This document shows positions 1 to 12,310 of a stretch of 64,000 nt of DNA, piece after piece. Every line of letters starts with the position of its first letter. Positions within the stretch are counted from its first letter, which is position 1. Source of the stretch: Nemophila menziesii (lineage: Eukaryota; Streptophyta; Magnoliopsida; Boraginales; Hydrophyllaceae). The stretch is taken from NCBI GenBank assembly GCA_029959085.1, contig JARWIR010000008.1:22182001-22246000 (forward strand). Direction: 5' to 3'. Under the pieces are notes generated by a model, which saw only the letters and a list, made by a program, of their open reading frames with translations, was not told the DNA's origin and made no database searches. The position numbers and the translations under genes are program-made.

Positions 1-956
1 TTGCATAGATGGTTTTAAGTGTTTTGATTGATATATAAGAATATAGTGAAAGAGTTTTTTTTATAAATAATATACATAATTGTGTAAGAAAGATAGGAGT
101 TGAGATTGCAAGTATGCACCTAATCCTATTGTTTTAGTAGTTCTAGAAATAATTTGGTTCATACATAGACAGTCTTGAACATAATAGAAATTAGTGCATA
201 ATTGAATATTTGAATGAAAAGGTTAGAAATAAATTATAGGAAAAATGACTATGATGTTAATTTACCCAAATAATAGAGATGGATAGGTGTAGAATTGATG
301 CGGTGAAACTCCAACGCTTAATTCTTCACTCTCTAGAACCTCCTGATCGCTTCTATGGTGAATTTCTCGATGAAATGTAAGCTCTGACAGCCAACAGATG
401 AGTTCCTAACATTTAGGAGCTAATATTTATAAGTGGGAAACCGTTTTTAGGGTTTACACAGATCATGTGCTAGGTTTAAATGACCTAGCTCATCCAGAAA
501 ATGTTCTCCTCCGAGAGGGGACTAGTTCGAATCACGCCAGATTGCAAAAATTCATAACTCAATAGCCACGCACTCCTAATTTAGATAATTATATGGATAT
601 AAAAGGGCTCCTCCAAATTATTTGTAAATCTCACGTAGCATCGAAAACAAATCACTTTTTAATTCTGGCCGAAAACTCTTTTACTTTCTAAAAACGGGTT
701 CCTTAGTCCTTTGCTATTGGTTTCCTTATTTGATCTCCTTTCCTCAACTTTTTATCCATACATTTGCATCTAATACAAATCTTGTGCCTAATAGCTTTAC
801 ATTTAACACACAAATAGCTCTTAAACTGACATATCCTCAAAACAATGCACGCAACGAGAATATCAAATAATAGGAAAACAAACCTAAGCTGAGCACAAAA
901 GGAAGATAAAAAAATGTCTCACAATGGTATTTATTTATCACAAAAAGGGAGACATA
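1..956 (-). mobile_element. Athila-type LTR fragment
   Basis: This is the right-hand two thirds of a minus-oriented LTR. It aligns by eye with the LTR at 29603-31106, for example the stretch after 255 with 30375-30490. Its end, a GAGACATA at 949-956, is the family's terminal GAGACATCA with decay. The left end lies outside the window. The LTR directly abuts LINE sequence at 957, so it probably inserted into that LINE. There is no coding capacity. Confidence 0.7.
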
Positions 957-3660
957 AGTAGTTTCTCTAATATTCAATACATCTTTCTAAATCCTAGGTA
1001 TATAATTACCACATTCGATACTCTGTATAATCTTCTTTTGAATCCAATTGGTATACACCCAATCTGACCATATGTTTACCTTTCTACCATACATCATCCA
1101 AAATTCTCTTAATATTGCAGCTTGATTAATATGCAATAACCTTGGAATACCAATTCCTCCTTTAGTTTTATCTCTACACAACTTATCCCAAGATACTTTA
1201 GCTCCATGAAAGTCCTCATTAGTACCCTTTCATATGAATCTACTAAGCATACTCTCTATCTTATGTACTACTCCCATAGTTAGAAACATAACCGCACACT
1301 AATAACTTTCTTTACTCTACAAAACACAATTTATCAAGTGTACTCTAGCCGTAAAATATAAATGATTATGTAACCATCCCTCAACACTATTCATTATATT
1401 ACAGTTAAGAGTAATACAATCAAGTGCTTTAGGCCCAGTATTTGTGAAAAGTGTACCAATATATCTCATTGAAAATTTACCTCTTTTTACTGGTAAGATA
1501 TCACATAGTTCATCATGTGTATTCCTATCTCTTCCTCCCATATATATATTTCACTTTTTCAGGACTAATTTTTAGTCATGATAGTCTTAAGAATATATCT
1601 AATACTCCATTCATATTTATAGTAGTAGTTTTTTCACCTTTGAAAAAGATTAGACAGTCATCCAAAAAAATGAGGTGGTTAAGCTTTAATTTTTGATATA
1701 TTGGATAATTTGATACTCATTGTGTTCTTCAACTTGATCAAGTACAGTTGCAAATGCCTACATACATAGAATAAAGAGGTAGGGAGATAATGGTTCTTCT
1801 TGCCTCAATCCTCGCTTACCTTAAAAAATCATGTAATTTCTCCATTAATACAAAGAGAATATGTTGGTCTTGTGACACACATATCTACACATTGAATAAA
1901 TAGTTCATGAAATCCCATCGCTTGCATCACATTTCATGAAAATCAAGATTTAGTGTGAATTTTGGACTTATGTTGCTTCCATCATAGCATTGAACAATAC
2001 TTAGAGCAACAAGAGTATTATCTGTGATGCATTTTCCCTTAACAAAGGCTGTTTGATTATGAGATATCAACTTTTTTTAAACAATTTTTCATCCTTGTTG
2101 ATATGATATTTGATATATCTTTATACAAAATACTGTAACAATCAATTCGCCCAAACTTTTTTTTAATGAAGTTGGATTCTTGACCTTAGGAATGAGTACA
2201 AGATTAGTAGTATTGACTTGCTTCAATAGTGATCCGTCTTGTATTTCATTACGTATATCCTTACCAATAATTCCTCAATATTTCTTGTAGAATTCACTAG
2301 TAAAACCATCTGACTTAGGAGCTTTTTGCTCATAAATGAAAAAAAAATAGATTCTTGTATCTCTTTGTCAGAAATTCCAGTTATCATAGTATTAGCTTCA
2401 TCCTCACCGATCTTCTTCTTCACAAGCATCTCCAAACAACTAGTAGATACATATTCTTCATTCTCATCCTCTTTACACATAATATTCTTGTATTATTTTA
2501 CAAATTCCTCCCTAATAAGATCATCTTCACCCACTATATCCCCATTATCCAAAGTAATAGAAGACACTTTGTTTTTTTAACTATTCTAGCTTTAATACTT
2601 TCATTGTATAGGCTAGTCCCGCATTCACTCTGATGTGTCAAACTTATTCTAGAATTTTGTTTTAAGTATGCAACATAAATTTACATCATCTTTTCAAGAT
2701 TATCCCTAGTATATTTTTTATTTTGTAGCTATCTCAAATCTCCATTCATGATTTTCATCTGCATAGCCTTTAACTCATTTTTAATCTTCTCAATTTCCTC
2801 ACTAAAGAGATTAGAGTACTTCTTATTCAATATTATTAGTACTATTTTAACCTCCTTAAGTTTAAACACATCTTGATATATAAATCTTCCTTCACACTCT
2901 ATACTCTAAGATTTTTCCACAAGAGGTAAAACCCCCTAATGTTTTGCTCAAATATTAAAGAATTTAAAAGCTGGAGGTTTTTGATGAGTGTTACCTTGTA
3001 TAGTCATTATGAAAGCAGCATGATTTGATATTCCAGGAGTTTCCACTTCAAGAGTTGACACATAGCATGAAAACCATTGATCATTTACTATCATTCTATA
3101 TATTACGCTAGAAATAAACCCATCAATTCTTATATTCTTCTGAGTATGAAAGCATCCAGTTCTTTGATGCTCAACATTTTATTTGCATTTATACATTATT
3201 CAAAGTCATATCAAACCTTAGGGAGCACCTGGAAATCACTCCTCTCTTCACAATGAGGAATTTCATTAAAATCACCACACCATAGCCAATATTTATTACT
3301 AACTACATTATTCCAATCATTCAATTTTTCCAAAGTTTGTTTCTTTTATCATCATCATTATCTGCATATACCATTACACACATAAATTTTCTTTTGATAC
3401 TTACTTCACGAACCTCACAAATAATAGCTTGATCACTCTTATCCACACACTTCACACACCATCTAATAAACACTCTACCTCTAAAATCTTTATCATGATT
3501 TATAATTTAGCCCCAAACACAAATATTCCATTTACAAAACTTCTCATACTTCTCCTTAGTCATATTAGTCTCCAAGAAATCCACAATATCCATTTTTTCT
3601 CAATATAACTTGAATAACCTCTTTTTGTTTGAGAATTCTATTTAATCCTCTCATATTCCA
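957..3660 (-). pseudogene. L1-type LINE ORF2 remnant (endonuclease + reverse transcriptase)
   Basis: Decayed ORF2 of a plant L1 non-LTR retrotransposon, read right to left. Near 3640 a frame resembles the start of the apurinic-like endonuclease (a SWN-RGLN type motif), and the endonuclease continues to about 2900. Reverse transcriptase follows. A PLSPYLF motif lies near 1780-1800 and an F-L-D-D catalytic motif is encoded at about 1654-1670, where FADD is usual in the family. The piece at 1317-1541 matches the LPVK...YIG...A-R-V-LI region after the palm. At 987-1181 the motif KGGIGIPRL...NQA fits the segment before the C-terminal zinc domain. Many stops and frame changes make it non-functional. 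Its 3' end, including RNase H and poly(A), is cut off at the LTR at 956. Confidence 0.8.
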
Positions 3661-4900
3661 TGATATAATTATCATAAATACGGTGGAATATTATCATCTG
3701 TACCCTTATTACTTTCATAAACTTGGTTGAAGCATCCTCAAGATTTTCATTTGCCACATCAAATGTACTAAAATAGTTATTCAATAAACACTTCTCAATA
3801 TCATCATTCATATTATGTATACATTTTATAGGAGTTTTATTAAACACTTCAAATTTCTTATTCTCTATTTTTTCACTTTGTTTTTTTGGTTGAACTATTC
3901 TCCATTCCTCTCTCTTATTCTCTTTTGCCTCTACTCTATATTCTTTTTTTCCTTCTCCATATATTGTTGCTTCTCCTGCCAAGCTTGTCTACCTTTTCCA
4001 TATTCATTTTCACTATGCCCACCCTCTTTACAATTTGTACATTTTGAGTGTAACCATTTATAAAACACTTCCACTTCATGAATTCCATCCTCATTTGAAT
4101 CTATAGGTACTTTCTTTACCAATTATGTTGTGACATTGAACTCTATACAAGCTCTAGCTTAACTCAATCTATTCTTAGATTTAGTTATTGGATCCACTTG
4201 TATAGGTTTACCTATGGCACTACAAAAATAACTCAATAATTCATTTGTCCATAATTAAAGTGGAACCTTTCTAAGCTAAACCCACAAAGGCACAATTTTG
4301 CCATCCAATTTTTACAACTTCATGTTTGATTTCCACTTTCTCAAGAGCATTATTCTACCTTTTTCATGCCACGCTTTCTCCAAGATCTTGTTGCATTATT
4401 TCTCACTCTGAAACTAAATAAGTAGATATTCATATATGTTGAATTTAAATCCACCTTCATATCATTCTTTTTTTTTGTCAACCATTCCATTGAATATTCA
4501 CCATATGTTTAACCATATAGTATGCATGAGATTCACCAAAAAATTGTCCAACTAAATAATTACTCCACATCTTTGCACCCATTTCCACTATATTTTTTGT
4601 TGGTTTACACCAATTTACCATTAATCATCATAGGTGGATAATATTTCAACTTAAAGTCATCATTTATGTTCTTATCAAAAAACTTTTCCCACACTACCAT
4701 ATCCTCCTCCTTAAACACATAAATTTCTGCCTTACTTTATAATTTGTTGTTCAGATCACATGTTTTTCTAATCATCTCCTCAATAAAGGTCTCAAAATTT
4801 CTCACAAAGGCACTTGTACTAGGTAAAGGGGAATTATCCTTCGCTATCCCTTCATCACAATTATACTTATGAAGATCCATGCTATTTTCATATTTCTAGA
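3638..4900 (-). pseudogene. L1-type LINE ORF1 remnant (DUF4283-like, zinc knuckle)
   Basis: Upstream of the endonuclease, in LINE orientation, lies a broken RNA-binding ORF1. The frame at 3931-4122 holds a zinc-knuckle-like block with Cys28, Cys31 and His36, but Tyr41 replaces the last Cys, so the knuckle is damaged. It is preceded by a VFYKWLHSKC segment typical of plant L1 ORF1. The 4140-4760 stretch translates in pieces to a DUF4283-like region (VWEKFFDK...). The frame at 3638-3982 is a lysine- and glutamate-rich tail. Stops and frameshifts separate the pieces. In the family this protein binds the LINE RNA. Confidence 0.65.
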
Positions 4901-4990
4901 GTGTTTTCAGAGCCGCACACTGCTCTAAGTTGTTCAAACTCTCTACTACTTGACTACGAGCAATTGTTTCTTCAATAGAATTATCTTTAG

Positions 4991-6435
4991 AAACTTTTTA
5001 TCCCTTAACTTCATTACTTACATTATCATTCTTATTAGGCTCCTTATGAACAATATATGCCTACTATGTATCTTACTACTCCCAATCTCCTTCACACTTA
5101 TATGGTGTGTGATTCTCAATTGTTTTATTTATTTTAGGAGGACCTTTGACTCATTGATTCATTTAATTTATTATGTGATTAGTTTGTTAGTCTCTTCTTG
5201 CATATATATCATAAATTTCTCTTTTACCTTTGGTATTGTGATTATTTGAGTTTATGCTTAGTGATATCTAATAGGGATATTTTATAGGCTTTTGACATAT
5301 TTTTATGATTTGTCTTATGCGATTCTATGCTTTATTGATCATACGTGCTTCGTATGTAATATTTTCTTCCCATGATCTTAATCTGCTTATTATAAGAGGA
5401 GATTTATTGTCTTGATCATATATGATACATGTTGTTTCTTCTTGTTTTTATTCATAACGTGTTATATCATATAGGTTGATTACTCATGTCTTATTTTGTA
5501 TTTTCTTGATATTCTTTCTATGACATGTTTTTATGAGGTTGCCATGCTTAATTGTTATTTATTGCAATTCTCATTCTGATTGTATAGTGATTATAATTCC
5601 ATGTGTTGTATGCTCTTTATGTGCATCCATTTTCTACCTGAGCTACTCGATTATTTTTTAGCATATTGGCATATGATATGGTATTGTGTTATGTATTTAG
5701 GATTGTTAACACCTTTCTATATCTTGGATCTATGTCTATTGTTAGTTTGCTTCTACTATCTTGCTCGTTCGACATTTATGTATGATTTGGCTAATCTCTC
5801 TTGTTTAAACAAATGGCATAGAAGAATCTCAATATAATTGGCATTCACTATTGGTGGAAGCTCTTGGTAAGAAGCTATCATGTTTCTTGGTCAATACATG
5901 CCTTGGTTCCCTTCCTTGCTCATATACTTTTATGAATATCTTACTCTTCTTAACGCGACTTTTTAAGTTTTCTTGATGATATGTGATCATCATGATTTGT
6001 ATACCATGTTTAGGTTTTAATTCTTGCATATATTTTCATGACATTAGCTTTTAGTATCATATTTCTTTTAAGGGTTATTTAATTCTTTTGTGGAGCTTTT
6101 CTCACTTGATTAATCTTTTTCTTGCTAGTTCACTTGAGTAGGCTCACCTAGTTGACGAGGTATTCCCATATTTTTGATAAAGACAAATGGGAGAAAGAAT
6201 GCACTAAAATATTTTCTTATATGCACTAAACTACTTGTTACTTGCAATTTTCTTTCACAAACCACATTGCTTTTCAAAACCTACACTTAGGCTTCTTGTA
6301 AGGTGGAGTTAGACTCCATATTTGCATCTTATCTTCTTATATTGTATATTTATATTGTAAGGCGGAGACTAACTCCTTTAGATATTCATTTTTCATATAA
6401 TTCTAGGAGTGTTTTAGTGAAGGATTTGTCATCAT
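4991..6435 (+). mobile_element. Probable 3' internal region of a Sirevirus-like copia element
   Basis: AT-rich sequence with no credible reading frame. Two landmarks point to the region between pol and the 3' LTR of a Sirevirus. One is a GATAAAGACAAATGGGAGAA tract near 6176-6196, resembling the G-rich motif these elements repeat in their 3' region. The other is the PPT at 6436-6456. The part before about 6100 carries no landmark and could be something else. Confidence 0.45.
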
Positions 6436-6456
6436 AAAAAAAGGGGGGCGGGGAAG
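6436..6456 (+). promoter_or_regulatory. Polypurine tract of Sirevirus-like element
   Basis: A purine run (A7-G6-C-G4-AAG) sits just before an LTR-like start. It is preceded by TTTGTCATCAT, the sequence that commonly leads into the PPT of plant Sireviruses. It would prime plus-strand DNA synthesis. Confidence 0.6.
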
Positions 6457-6658
6457 TTGGCATATACCCTTCTTTCTAGGTAGTTTTAATGTGACAAATC
6501 CTTATGTGATTAGTTTTATACACATTCTAATGATATCTTTCATATCTTATATAAATCGTTATTAAAGAGATTTCTTGTTAGATCATATATTCTCTGCTTG
6601 GATTATCTACTCGCCTCATGTTCATTGTGCTTAGAATATCTCTTGTATTCTCTAGCGT

Positions 6659-6675
6659 ACACACACACACACACA
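6659..6675. repeat. (AC)n microsatellite
   Basis: A short pure AC repeat of about eight units inside the Sirevirus-like LTR. Confidence 0.9.
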
Positions 6676-7206
6676 TTTGAGTTAACACATTTTCAAATAA
6701 GAACTTAGAATCCTTTAAGTTATCAGATTTTGTTTTATCATATCTTGATTCATCCCTTAACATGTTGTGTTTGTAGCTTGAGTTGTTCTATCATCTTTTA
6801 GAATGTTTTATCTAATAACTCTTGTGTAGGAAGATTATACTTCCAAATCTTTGATTATATCCTAGGTGCTTATTCTTCCTCAACTGAAAAATGGTCTAAC
6901 GTTTTTCTCAGACAAAGCACTAATGTCATTTTCCATGTAAAACACCCAAAAAATACAGTGCATTTCAAGGCCTCTAGTAACATCCTTACCGAATTTCAGT
7001 GAAACATGGTATAACATTATGACACAAAAATAGTATGATGTTCTCCATATCACGCCATTATGAGTGCATGCCCGTTGAAGAAAGGACACCACGTGGAAAA
7101 GAGCCATTAGGGAAAAACGATATAACATTTTGTGATGAAATAAGTACATACCTGTTTATACAAGAAGAGTGATCAACATTAATAGAGTCGTTTCTACCTT
7201 TCTCTC

Positions 7207-7214
7207 TATATATA
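7207..7214 (+). promoter_or_regulatory. TATA-like box in Sirevirus-like LTR
   Basis: TATATATA within a pyrimidine-rich context (CTCTCTATATATAG), a plausible LTR promoter core. Inferred from sequence only. Confidence 0.4.
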
Positions 7215-8589
7215 GAAATCTCTCTTGCATCAGTCAGATATCTCTTAAAGTCTTAATTCAAAACCACACTATTTTATACTTCAAGAAAGAATATACAAGA
7301 TTGTTTTCCACTTTTAGATCATTAAAGAAGCCTTGATCTTAAAACATTCACATCCAAAAGATCAAGAAGATTATTCAAGTCAAGATTCCTCCTTTATCCA
7401 CTCACTCAAGGAGATAAACCATCAAGCCACAATTTTCATATCTAACTCATCAAGGAGATTACATTCTTACTTGTAATATTTACTTATTTAGAAGCACAAG
7501 TTCATTTGGTTTGTAACATCTATTATACAACCATTAAGGTTTCAAATCTTCTTCTAGATTAGAACATATCCATAGTTGTTAGAGTTTAGAGAAGAGGGAG
7601 TTCATAGGTTGTGACTTAACCTTCAAAAGTCTCATAAATTCTGGCTTAACTGGTAAAAGACTCGAGAATTCTTAGGTTGTGGTTTAGCTTAAGTGTAAGG
7701 TTTATATCTTGAATTTAAGAAATATCAAGGAGCTTAGTATAGAAGATTGAAATTCCTATTGGTATGAACCTAGGTAGTGGATCTAGGGAAACTGAACAAC
7801 TATAAATGCTTATGTAATCTCTTTACTTAGCTTTATTAACTTAATACGCACTCTATTTATCTTAACTTTCTTATAATTATTTACTATCTTTTTCTTAATC
7901 CCTTTAGTGTTTTATAGAAGGCCAAAGAAAAACTTTTTTCTAGCTTAGAACCTTTGCTTGTTTCCTATCACACTTAGGTGCTTAGTTACTGAACCTTAAG
8001 ATTTTAGCTAACGTAGACTAACTTAGGTATTAGTTAGGCTAGTTACATATCTCTCCTAGGTAGATGTTATATTAGTATTGATCATCCTTTACGCCTCATC
8101 CGTACTTGGTTAATCTTATCATCTAGTTACTATCACCTTCATCATATGACTCCGTAGGATAAATAGCTTAATATTTTATCTCCCTTGAACATTACATATT
8201 GTTTAAAACCTATGCTTTATTACTATCCCTTAGATGCATGTTTACTTGTCTTATGTTTATATCTAAGCTGGATTATAAATAGTTTGGCTATCTCCTTAGG
8301 TAGATGGTTCCTTGTTGTACTCATCCTATAGGTTTAACTTATCACCCATTTCCTAGTTAACCTTGATCCTTAATATTTTTACATCTATAGCTAGCACTCC
8401 AACTCTTCAAGCATCTTTATTTTACATTAACAAACTCTTAAGAACACTATATAATATCATTACTTAGAGTTTTCCCTATAGGTTTGATTAACTTCAATTA
8501 TCCTAACTTATGAGTACTTTAATTTTTAATTAGGCATTGATTATATTAGAGCCTGATTCACCCTCTCCCCCTCTAGGACCTAATAAAAC

Positions 8590-8886
8590 TGGATATCAAA
8601 TAATGGTGAAGTGAGATCCACCAGTGAATATGTGTTTCCCATAGGTTGCAGAGATGTAGCATGGAAGTATTCCAAAAAAACTTATATAACATGTTCCACT
8701 ATGGAATCCAACTTTATAGTGCTAGAGTTGGGTTGTCAAGAAGCAGAGTGGTTGAGAAGTATCCTTGTTGATGGGCCATTTTGGGAAGGACACCGTGTTC
8801 CTACTTTCATTCATTTTGATTTGAAAGCATCGATCGTTGTCACTCGTAATAACATCTATAAAGGTAAACAAATACATATTCATATC
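8590..8886 (+). pseudogene. Ty1/copia RNase H, 5' part
   Basis: The frame from about 8590 encodes the C-terminal half of a copia-type RNase H: a Trp, then RSTSEYVF, VAWKYSKK, STMESNFIVLEL (family STMESEF-AL; the catalytic Glu of ESEF appears to be Asn here), QEAEWLR and GKQIHIHI. The Asp of the usual CDNQAAI motif is still present in an altered F-D-L-K-A-S context. The frame is cut at 8886 by the LTR element at 8887-16665 and resumes at 16671. Sequence before Trp at 8590 is unrelated, so the rest of pol is gone. Confidence 0.85.
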
Positions 8887-10468
8887 TGGTGGGTCCTTAT
8901 GTGTTATAAAATAATGCGATAAATAATGATGACTCACATACCGCAAGTGTACGGGTCGTTCAAGTAATAAACCGATAGTCGGGATTTTGTTCTCAGGGAT
9001 TGGACTGGTATAACCCAAGTGTTCAATAGATAAGTAGTCGTAATTGCAAGTACGGAAAAATAAAATATAAAGTTTTTTGGTTTTTGTTTTAAGGAGTAAA
9101 ATGCAAAAATAAATTAAAGACTAAATTAATTAAACTGAAATGAAAATAATGAAAATAAATAAGCTAGACGCAAGAAGAGAATGGTATTTGAGTCTCGCAA
9201 GGGAATTCACCTAATTTAATGCAATTACTGTTTCGTTTAAGTGTAGAGTTGTCATTTAATTATTAGTCGGGACTCTATAATCTCCTAACCCCCGTCAGGG
9301 TGGACTTAGGAGCTATCCTACGCTATTATAAACCCCGTCAGGGCGATTATACCTACTTTTGAATGGTTTTAGTCTCTTACCCAATTGGCTATGTGGTTAT
9401 TCAAGCCCGTCAGGGTCATTGACGAATACCACACGTCTATTACCTAGGCCAGTAATTAAACCCCCCCCCGTCAAGGTGATCACTTCGCCACTAAAGTGAA
9501 TAGCCTAATTACTAAAACTTATTTTTAGTTGATCAGAAAAGAAATAATAAACAAGCATAAAATAATATCTAATAAATACCCAACTCAGATTAAATCGTAA
9601 AATCTCAAATTCAAAAACAGAAATTGATTAACTAGGGCTTTAACCCATTATTTGCGATTCTCAAGTACTTAATAATTTAGCTCATTTTAAAAGAAAAACT
9701 AAAATTAAATAAATAAAAGACATTATCCTAAATTATAGAAATAGAATATGAAACCTAATCGAAGCGATGAATAGAACTGTTGTTGGAAGAATATGATTCT
9801 CCAGCTCATGCTCTTGCTTTCGCCTCTTGACGCTCTCTCTAAGGATGATTTAATTTGAAGAAAATATGAGAGGTCCTGAATAATGAGGTCTAAAGGTGTA
9901 TTTATAGTGGAGAAAATCAGATTGGGATTTTTAATTAAGAGGATTAGGTTAAATGAATAACAACCCAAACCTTAAATGAAATCTTGTAACTGATGTACAG
10001 CTGTTAGTAAAACAACTGTAACGTTTGCGTCCAGATTCAGAATCACTCTGTTCAACTTTCAAAATCTTCCTGACTCAATAAGGAATAAATCTTATTCACA
10101 GCTAAGAGGCTGAATTCACGTCTAAGTAGCTCTAAATCAGCAATTAACATCAGTCATCCAGATTTGCAGCTTTCCTTGTCAACTCTTCGGGATATCTTTT
10201 CTCGCCTTTGAATTCTCTACTCGATCTAAGACTTTAATTCTCGATTTCCCTCCTTGTATTGGTGCTCCCTAGCATCCATGAACCTACAACTTTGCACTAA
10301 AAACAAACCTTTTAACGTGCAAAAACTTTAAAAATGAAAAATAATAATTTCCAAGGAGAGAAAATGAAATATAGCGAATTAATACTAAAAGTATATCATA
10401 TTAGTCAATTATTCACCTAAAATGATGTCTCCTAAGGGCATAAAATTAGAACAAAAAGGGAGACATCA
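8887..10468 (-). repeat. 3' LTR of the non-autonomous element
   Basis: Left-hand LTR, running from TGGTGGGTCC to GAGACATCA, that is TGATGTCTC...CCACCA in element orientation. It contains a TATA box on the minus strand (9899-9906) and four copies of a CCCGTCAGGG motif at 9291-9300, 9334-9343, 9406-9415 and 9468-9477 (the last reads CCCGTCAAGG). Confidence 0.93.
9899..9906 (-). promoter_or_regulatory. LTR TATA box
   Basis: TATAAATA on the minus strand, conserved in position in the partner LTR (16096-16103) and in other LTRs of the family (25550-25557, 50270-50277 and 59940-59947 on minus; 28113-28120 and 43477-43484 on plus). It is the likely core promoter of the family. Confidence 0.7.
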
Positions 10469-10484
10469 ATACCCCAAACTCAAA
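10469..10484 (-). promoter_or_regulatory. Polypurine tract of the non-autonomous element
   Basis: In element orientation TTTGAGTTTGGGGTAT directly precedes the 3' LTR start TGATGTCTC. It is equivalent to the AGTTGGGGGTCT tracts at 27516-27531, 35815-35830, 44599-44614 and 50839-50854. Confidence 0.8.
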
Positions 10485-10485
10485 C

Positions 10486-10504
10486 CTTTGTCGTCCCGAC
10501 AAAG
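10486..10504 (-). other. PPT-proximal hairpin (perfect 8-bp stem)
   Basis: CTTTGTCG and CGACAAAG form a perfect 8-bp stem around a 3-base loop, two bases inside the PPT. The same structure recurs next to every other PPT of the family in this window (27496-27514, 35832-35850, 44617-44633, 50856-50874). Stem bases differ between copies in ways that keep pairing. See the findings. Confidence 0.75.
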
Positions 10505-11123
10505 TAAAATAAAACAGAGGTTCAAGATAAGAAGCAACATGCAGAATCTAAAGAATAAACCCAAAGCACAACTCAAAATAAATTTCATATAGTACAACCT
10601 AAGAATTAATGCACACATACACCTATCATACAAAATCAAACACATAAATAATTTCAATCCAAAATTAACTTCACAATGCTAGAAGATTACACTTTATACT
10701 TAGCTCGAGATGGTGGCTATAGGGTGTTATTCAATCTTTACTCGCTTTGAACGCTCCACTTAACTTACTCCCTATTAGTAGAATTATTAATCCACTATGT
10801 TCCCAATAATCACGAGGACTTTACGGTTTTATCGTAGGCTTAGGGACGGTATGGTACATTTGGATAATGAAAAGTGAGCTTTTGGCTCTCTCCTCACTAG
10901 CCTTCAACAAACTGTCTTGAGCTTGAGTTTACACTCACATATGATCTCACTCATTTGACGCACAAATTTAGCGTCCCCAAAATAAACCCAACCTAATAAT
11001 ATGATTACAAAAATATTCCTTTGCCGTTTCTTTTATTTCAATATCTATGCAATCTCTTTTTTTTGTAAGTTAAACATGACGTTCTTTTTAATGTGAGATG
11101 TCATTCTAACTTATTTTCTCAAT

Positions 11124-11177
11124 TTTTTTCTTTCTTTCTTTTCTTTTTCTTTTCTTTTTCTTTTCTTTTTCTTTTTA
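11124..11177. repeat. (TTTTC)n-type simple repeat
   Basis: Pyrimidine-only imperfect CTTT and CTTTTT repeat on the plus strand, hence a purine tract in the element's RNA. It lies in the noncoding 3' region. Confidence 0.85.
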
Positions 11178-11854
11178 GAAACCGGCAAATGAATTTACAA
11201 CCAAGTGCATAATCATTCAAGCACATCACAAATCTACCCAACAAATGTACTAATAGATTCTCTCACCCCAAACTCAAGCTCAAGGACAACTAGTCTTTAG
11301 CAATCATGATTCAAGTGCGGGTCATATGGTATAGTCCTAACATCTAAAGGATAATCTTATAATGTGGCTTCAAAAGAAAGGCTTAAAGGCTTAAAAATGG
11401 AGCTAAGAAGGATATAACATTTAATCATGGGTTAGAATGCTAAAAAGGTATCAAGTGGCTATCAAAGATTCGCCTCTATCATTTTCCTAGTTACATAGTT
11501 CACCTCTAGTTCATAATTAAGTGGGTTCTCTACTCATTTAGATCTCACGTTCTACACACCACTCATTCTTACCAGGTACAAGCTTACTTCTTTTGCATTG
11601 TTCATTAATTTTTTCTATCAATCATTTAGTGTTTGCATGCATTCAAGTGGCGTTTTACATTAACTCTAAGGTCTACTACTTTCTATCATTAATTTACAAA
11701 AAGTATGCTTATGAGGGTATTCAACAAACTCTACAGTCAAATCATTCCTTAAACTAATTTTTATTTGATTTTAAATTCTTTTTAAAAGCCATAAAAAACA
11801 CGTAACACATAAAATTGAGATGAGGCCACGATACCCAACCCCAAAATAAAAAAT

Positions 11855-11874
11855 GAGTCATGTTCCCACGACTC
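11855..11874 (-). other. Conserved GNRA hairpin, copy 1
   Basis: In element orientation GAGTCGTG-GGAA-CATGACTC: an 8-bp stem with one G-U wobble and a GGAA loop (GNRA type). Matching copies are at 26064-26083, 37222-37241, 47111-47130 and 52237-52256. Confidence 0.75.
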
Positions 11875-11989
11875 GAAAAGACTCTACAAAGCGAATAAAA
11901 ATAATATACACTACAAAATAAGGAAATGATAGGAAAACATATCTGGATCGACACTAGGCCGATTACGTGTAATCTCAAGTTGAGGTTCT

Positions 11990-12310
11990 GAATATTTCTT
12001 TATCAAGCTCTAAAGATCATTACTTGTTGTGTTCATCTTGAATAAAGTGTTCTTCATTACCTCAGACTCTTTTGTCATATTTCCCAAGTATCCATCTTTT
12101 CCTAGCTCTCTAAATCATCATATCCTCTACGAAAATCTTCCCTCAATACCGAACTTTCTTTCTTCATCATATTCTTCGTACTTTTTCCGACCTTCATGGT
12201 CATCTCTGATGACCCCAAACACAATTGTTCACATACTTAAAGATTACTTGCAAAAATATAATGGTAGGATCAAACAATTCACAATTCCTCCAATAAATAA
12301 CTAAAACAAA
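11990..12310 (-). pseudogene. Decayed downstream ORF (ORF3) of the non-autonomous element
   Basis: The minus strand contains broken frames with charged stretches (for example RWILGKYDKRV) in the same place as the coiled-coil ORF3 of related elements: after the GC-rich repeats and before the GNRA hairpin. Several stops and shifts are present. The identification rests on position more than on sequence. Confidence 0.35.

Larger units (their letters stand above)
6457..8589 (+). mobile_element. Sirevirus-like LTR
   Basis: Starts right after the PPT with TTGGCATAT (the family usually has TGTTGG). It ends near 8589 after a CACCCTCTCCCCCTCTAGG stretch, which resembles the pyrimidine-rich end of Sirevirus LTRs. 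A TATA-like box lies at 7207-7214. A weak internal duplication is visible: CTCCTAGGTAGATG near 8054 and CTCCTTAGGTAGATGG near 8291, each followed by related sequence. The right border is set by the start of unrelated RNase H coding at 8590, so it is approximate. No second LTR was found. Confidence 0.5.

Noticed and set aside
4950..5837. Hydrophobic plus-strand frames that look like membrane proteins
   Set aside because: T-rich DNA gives Phe, Leu and Ile in any frame. There is no conserved motif, and they lie in transposon 3' sequence.
8590..8600. A tRNA-Met type PBS (TGGATATCA) after the Sirevirus-like LTR
   Set aside because: The bases are part of the RNase H reading frame (Trp before RSTSEYVF at the usual distance), and the match to TGGTATCAGAGC is poor.
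9291..9477. A CRISPR-like array of CCCGTCAGGG repeats
   Set aside because: The repeats are ten bases long, unevenly spaced and present in both LTRs of a plant retrotransposon. There are no cas genes, and the genome is eukaryotic.
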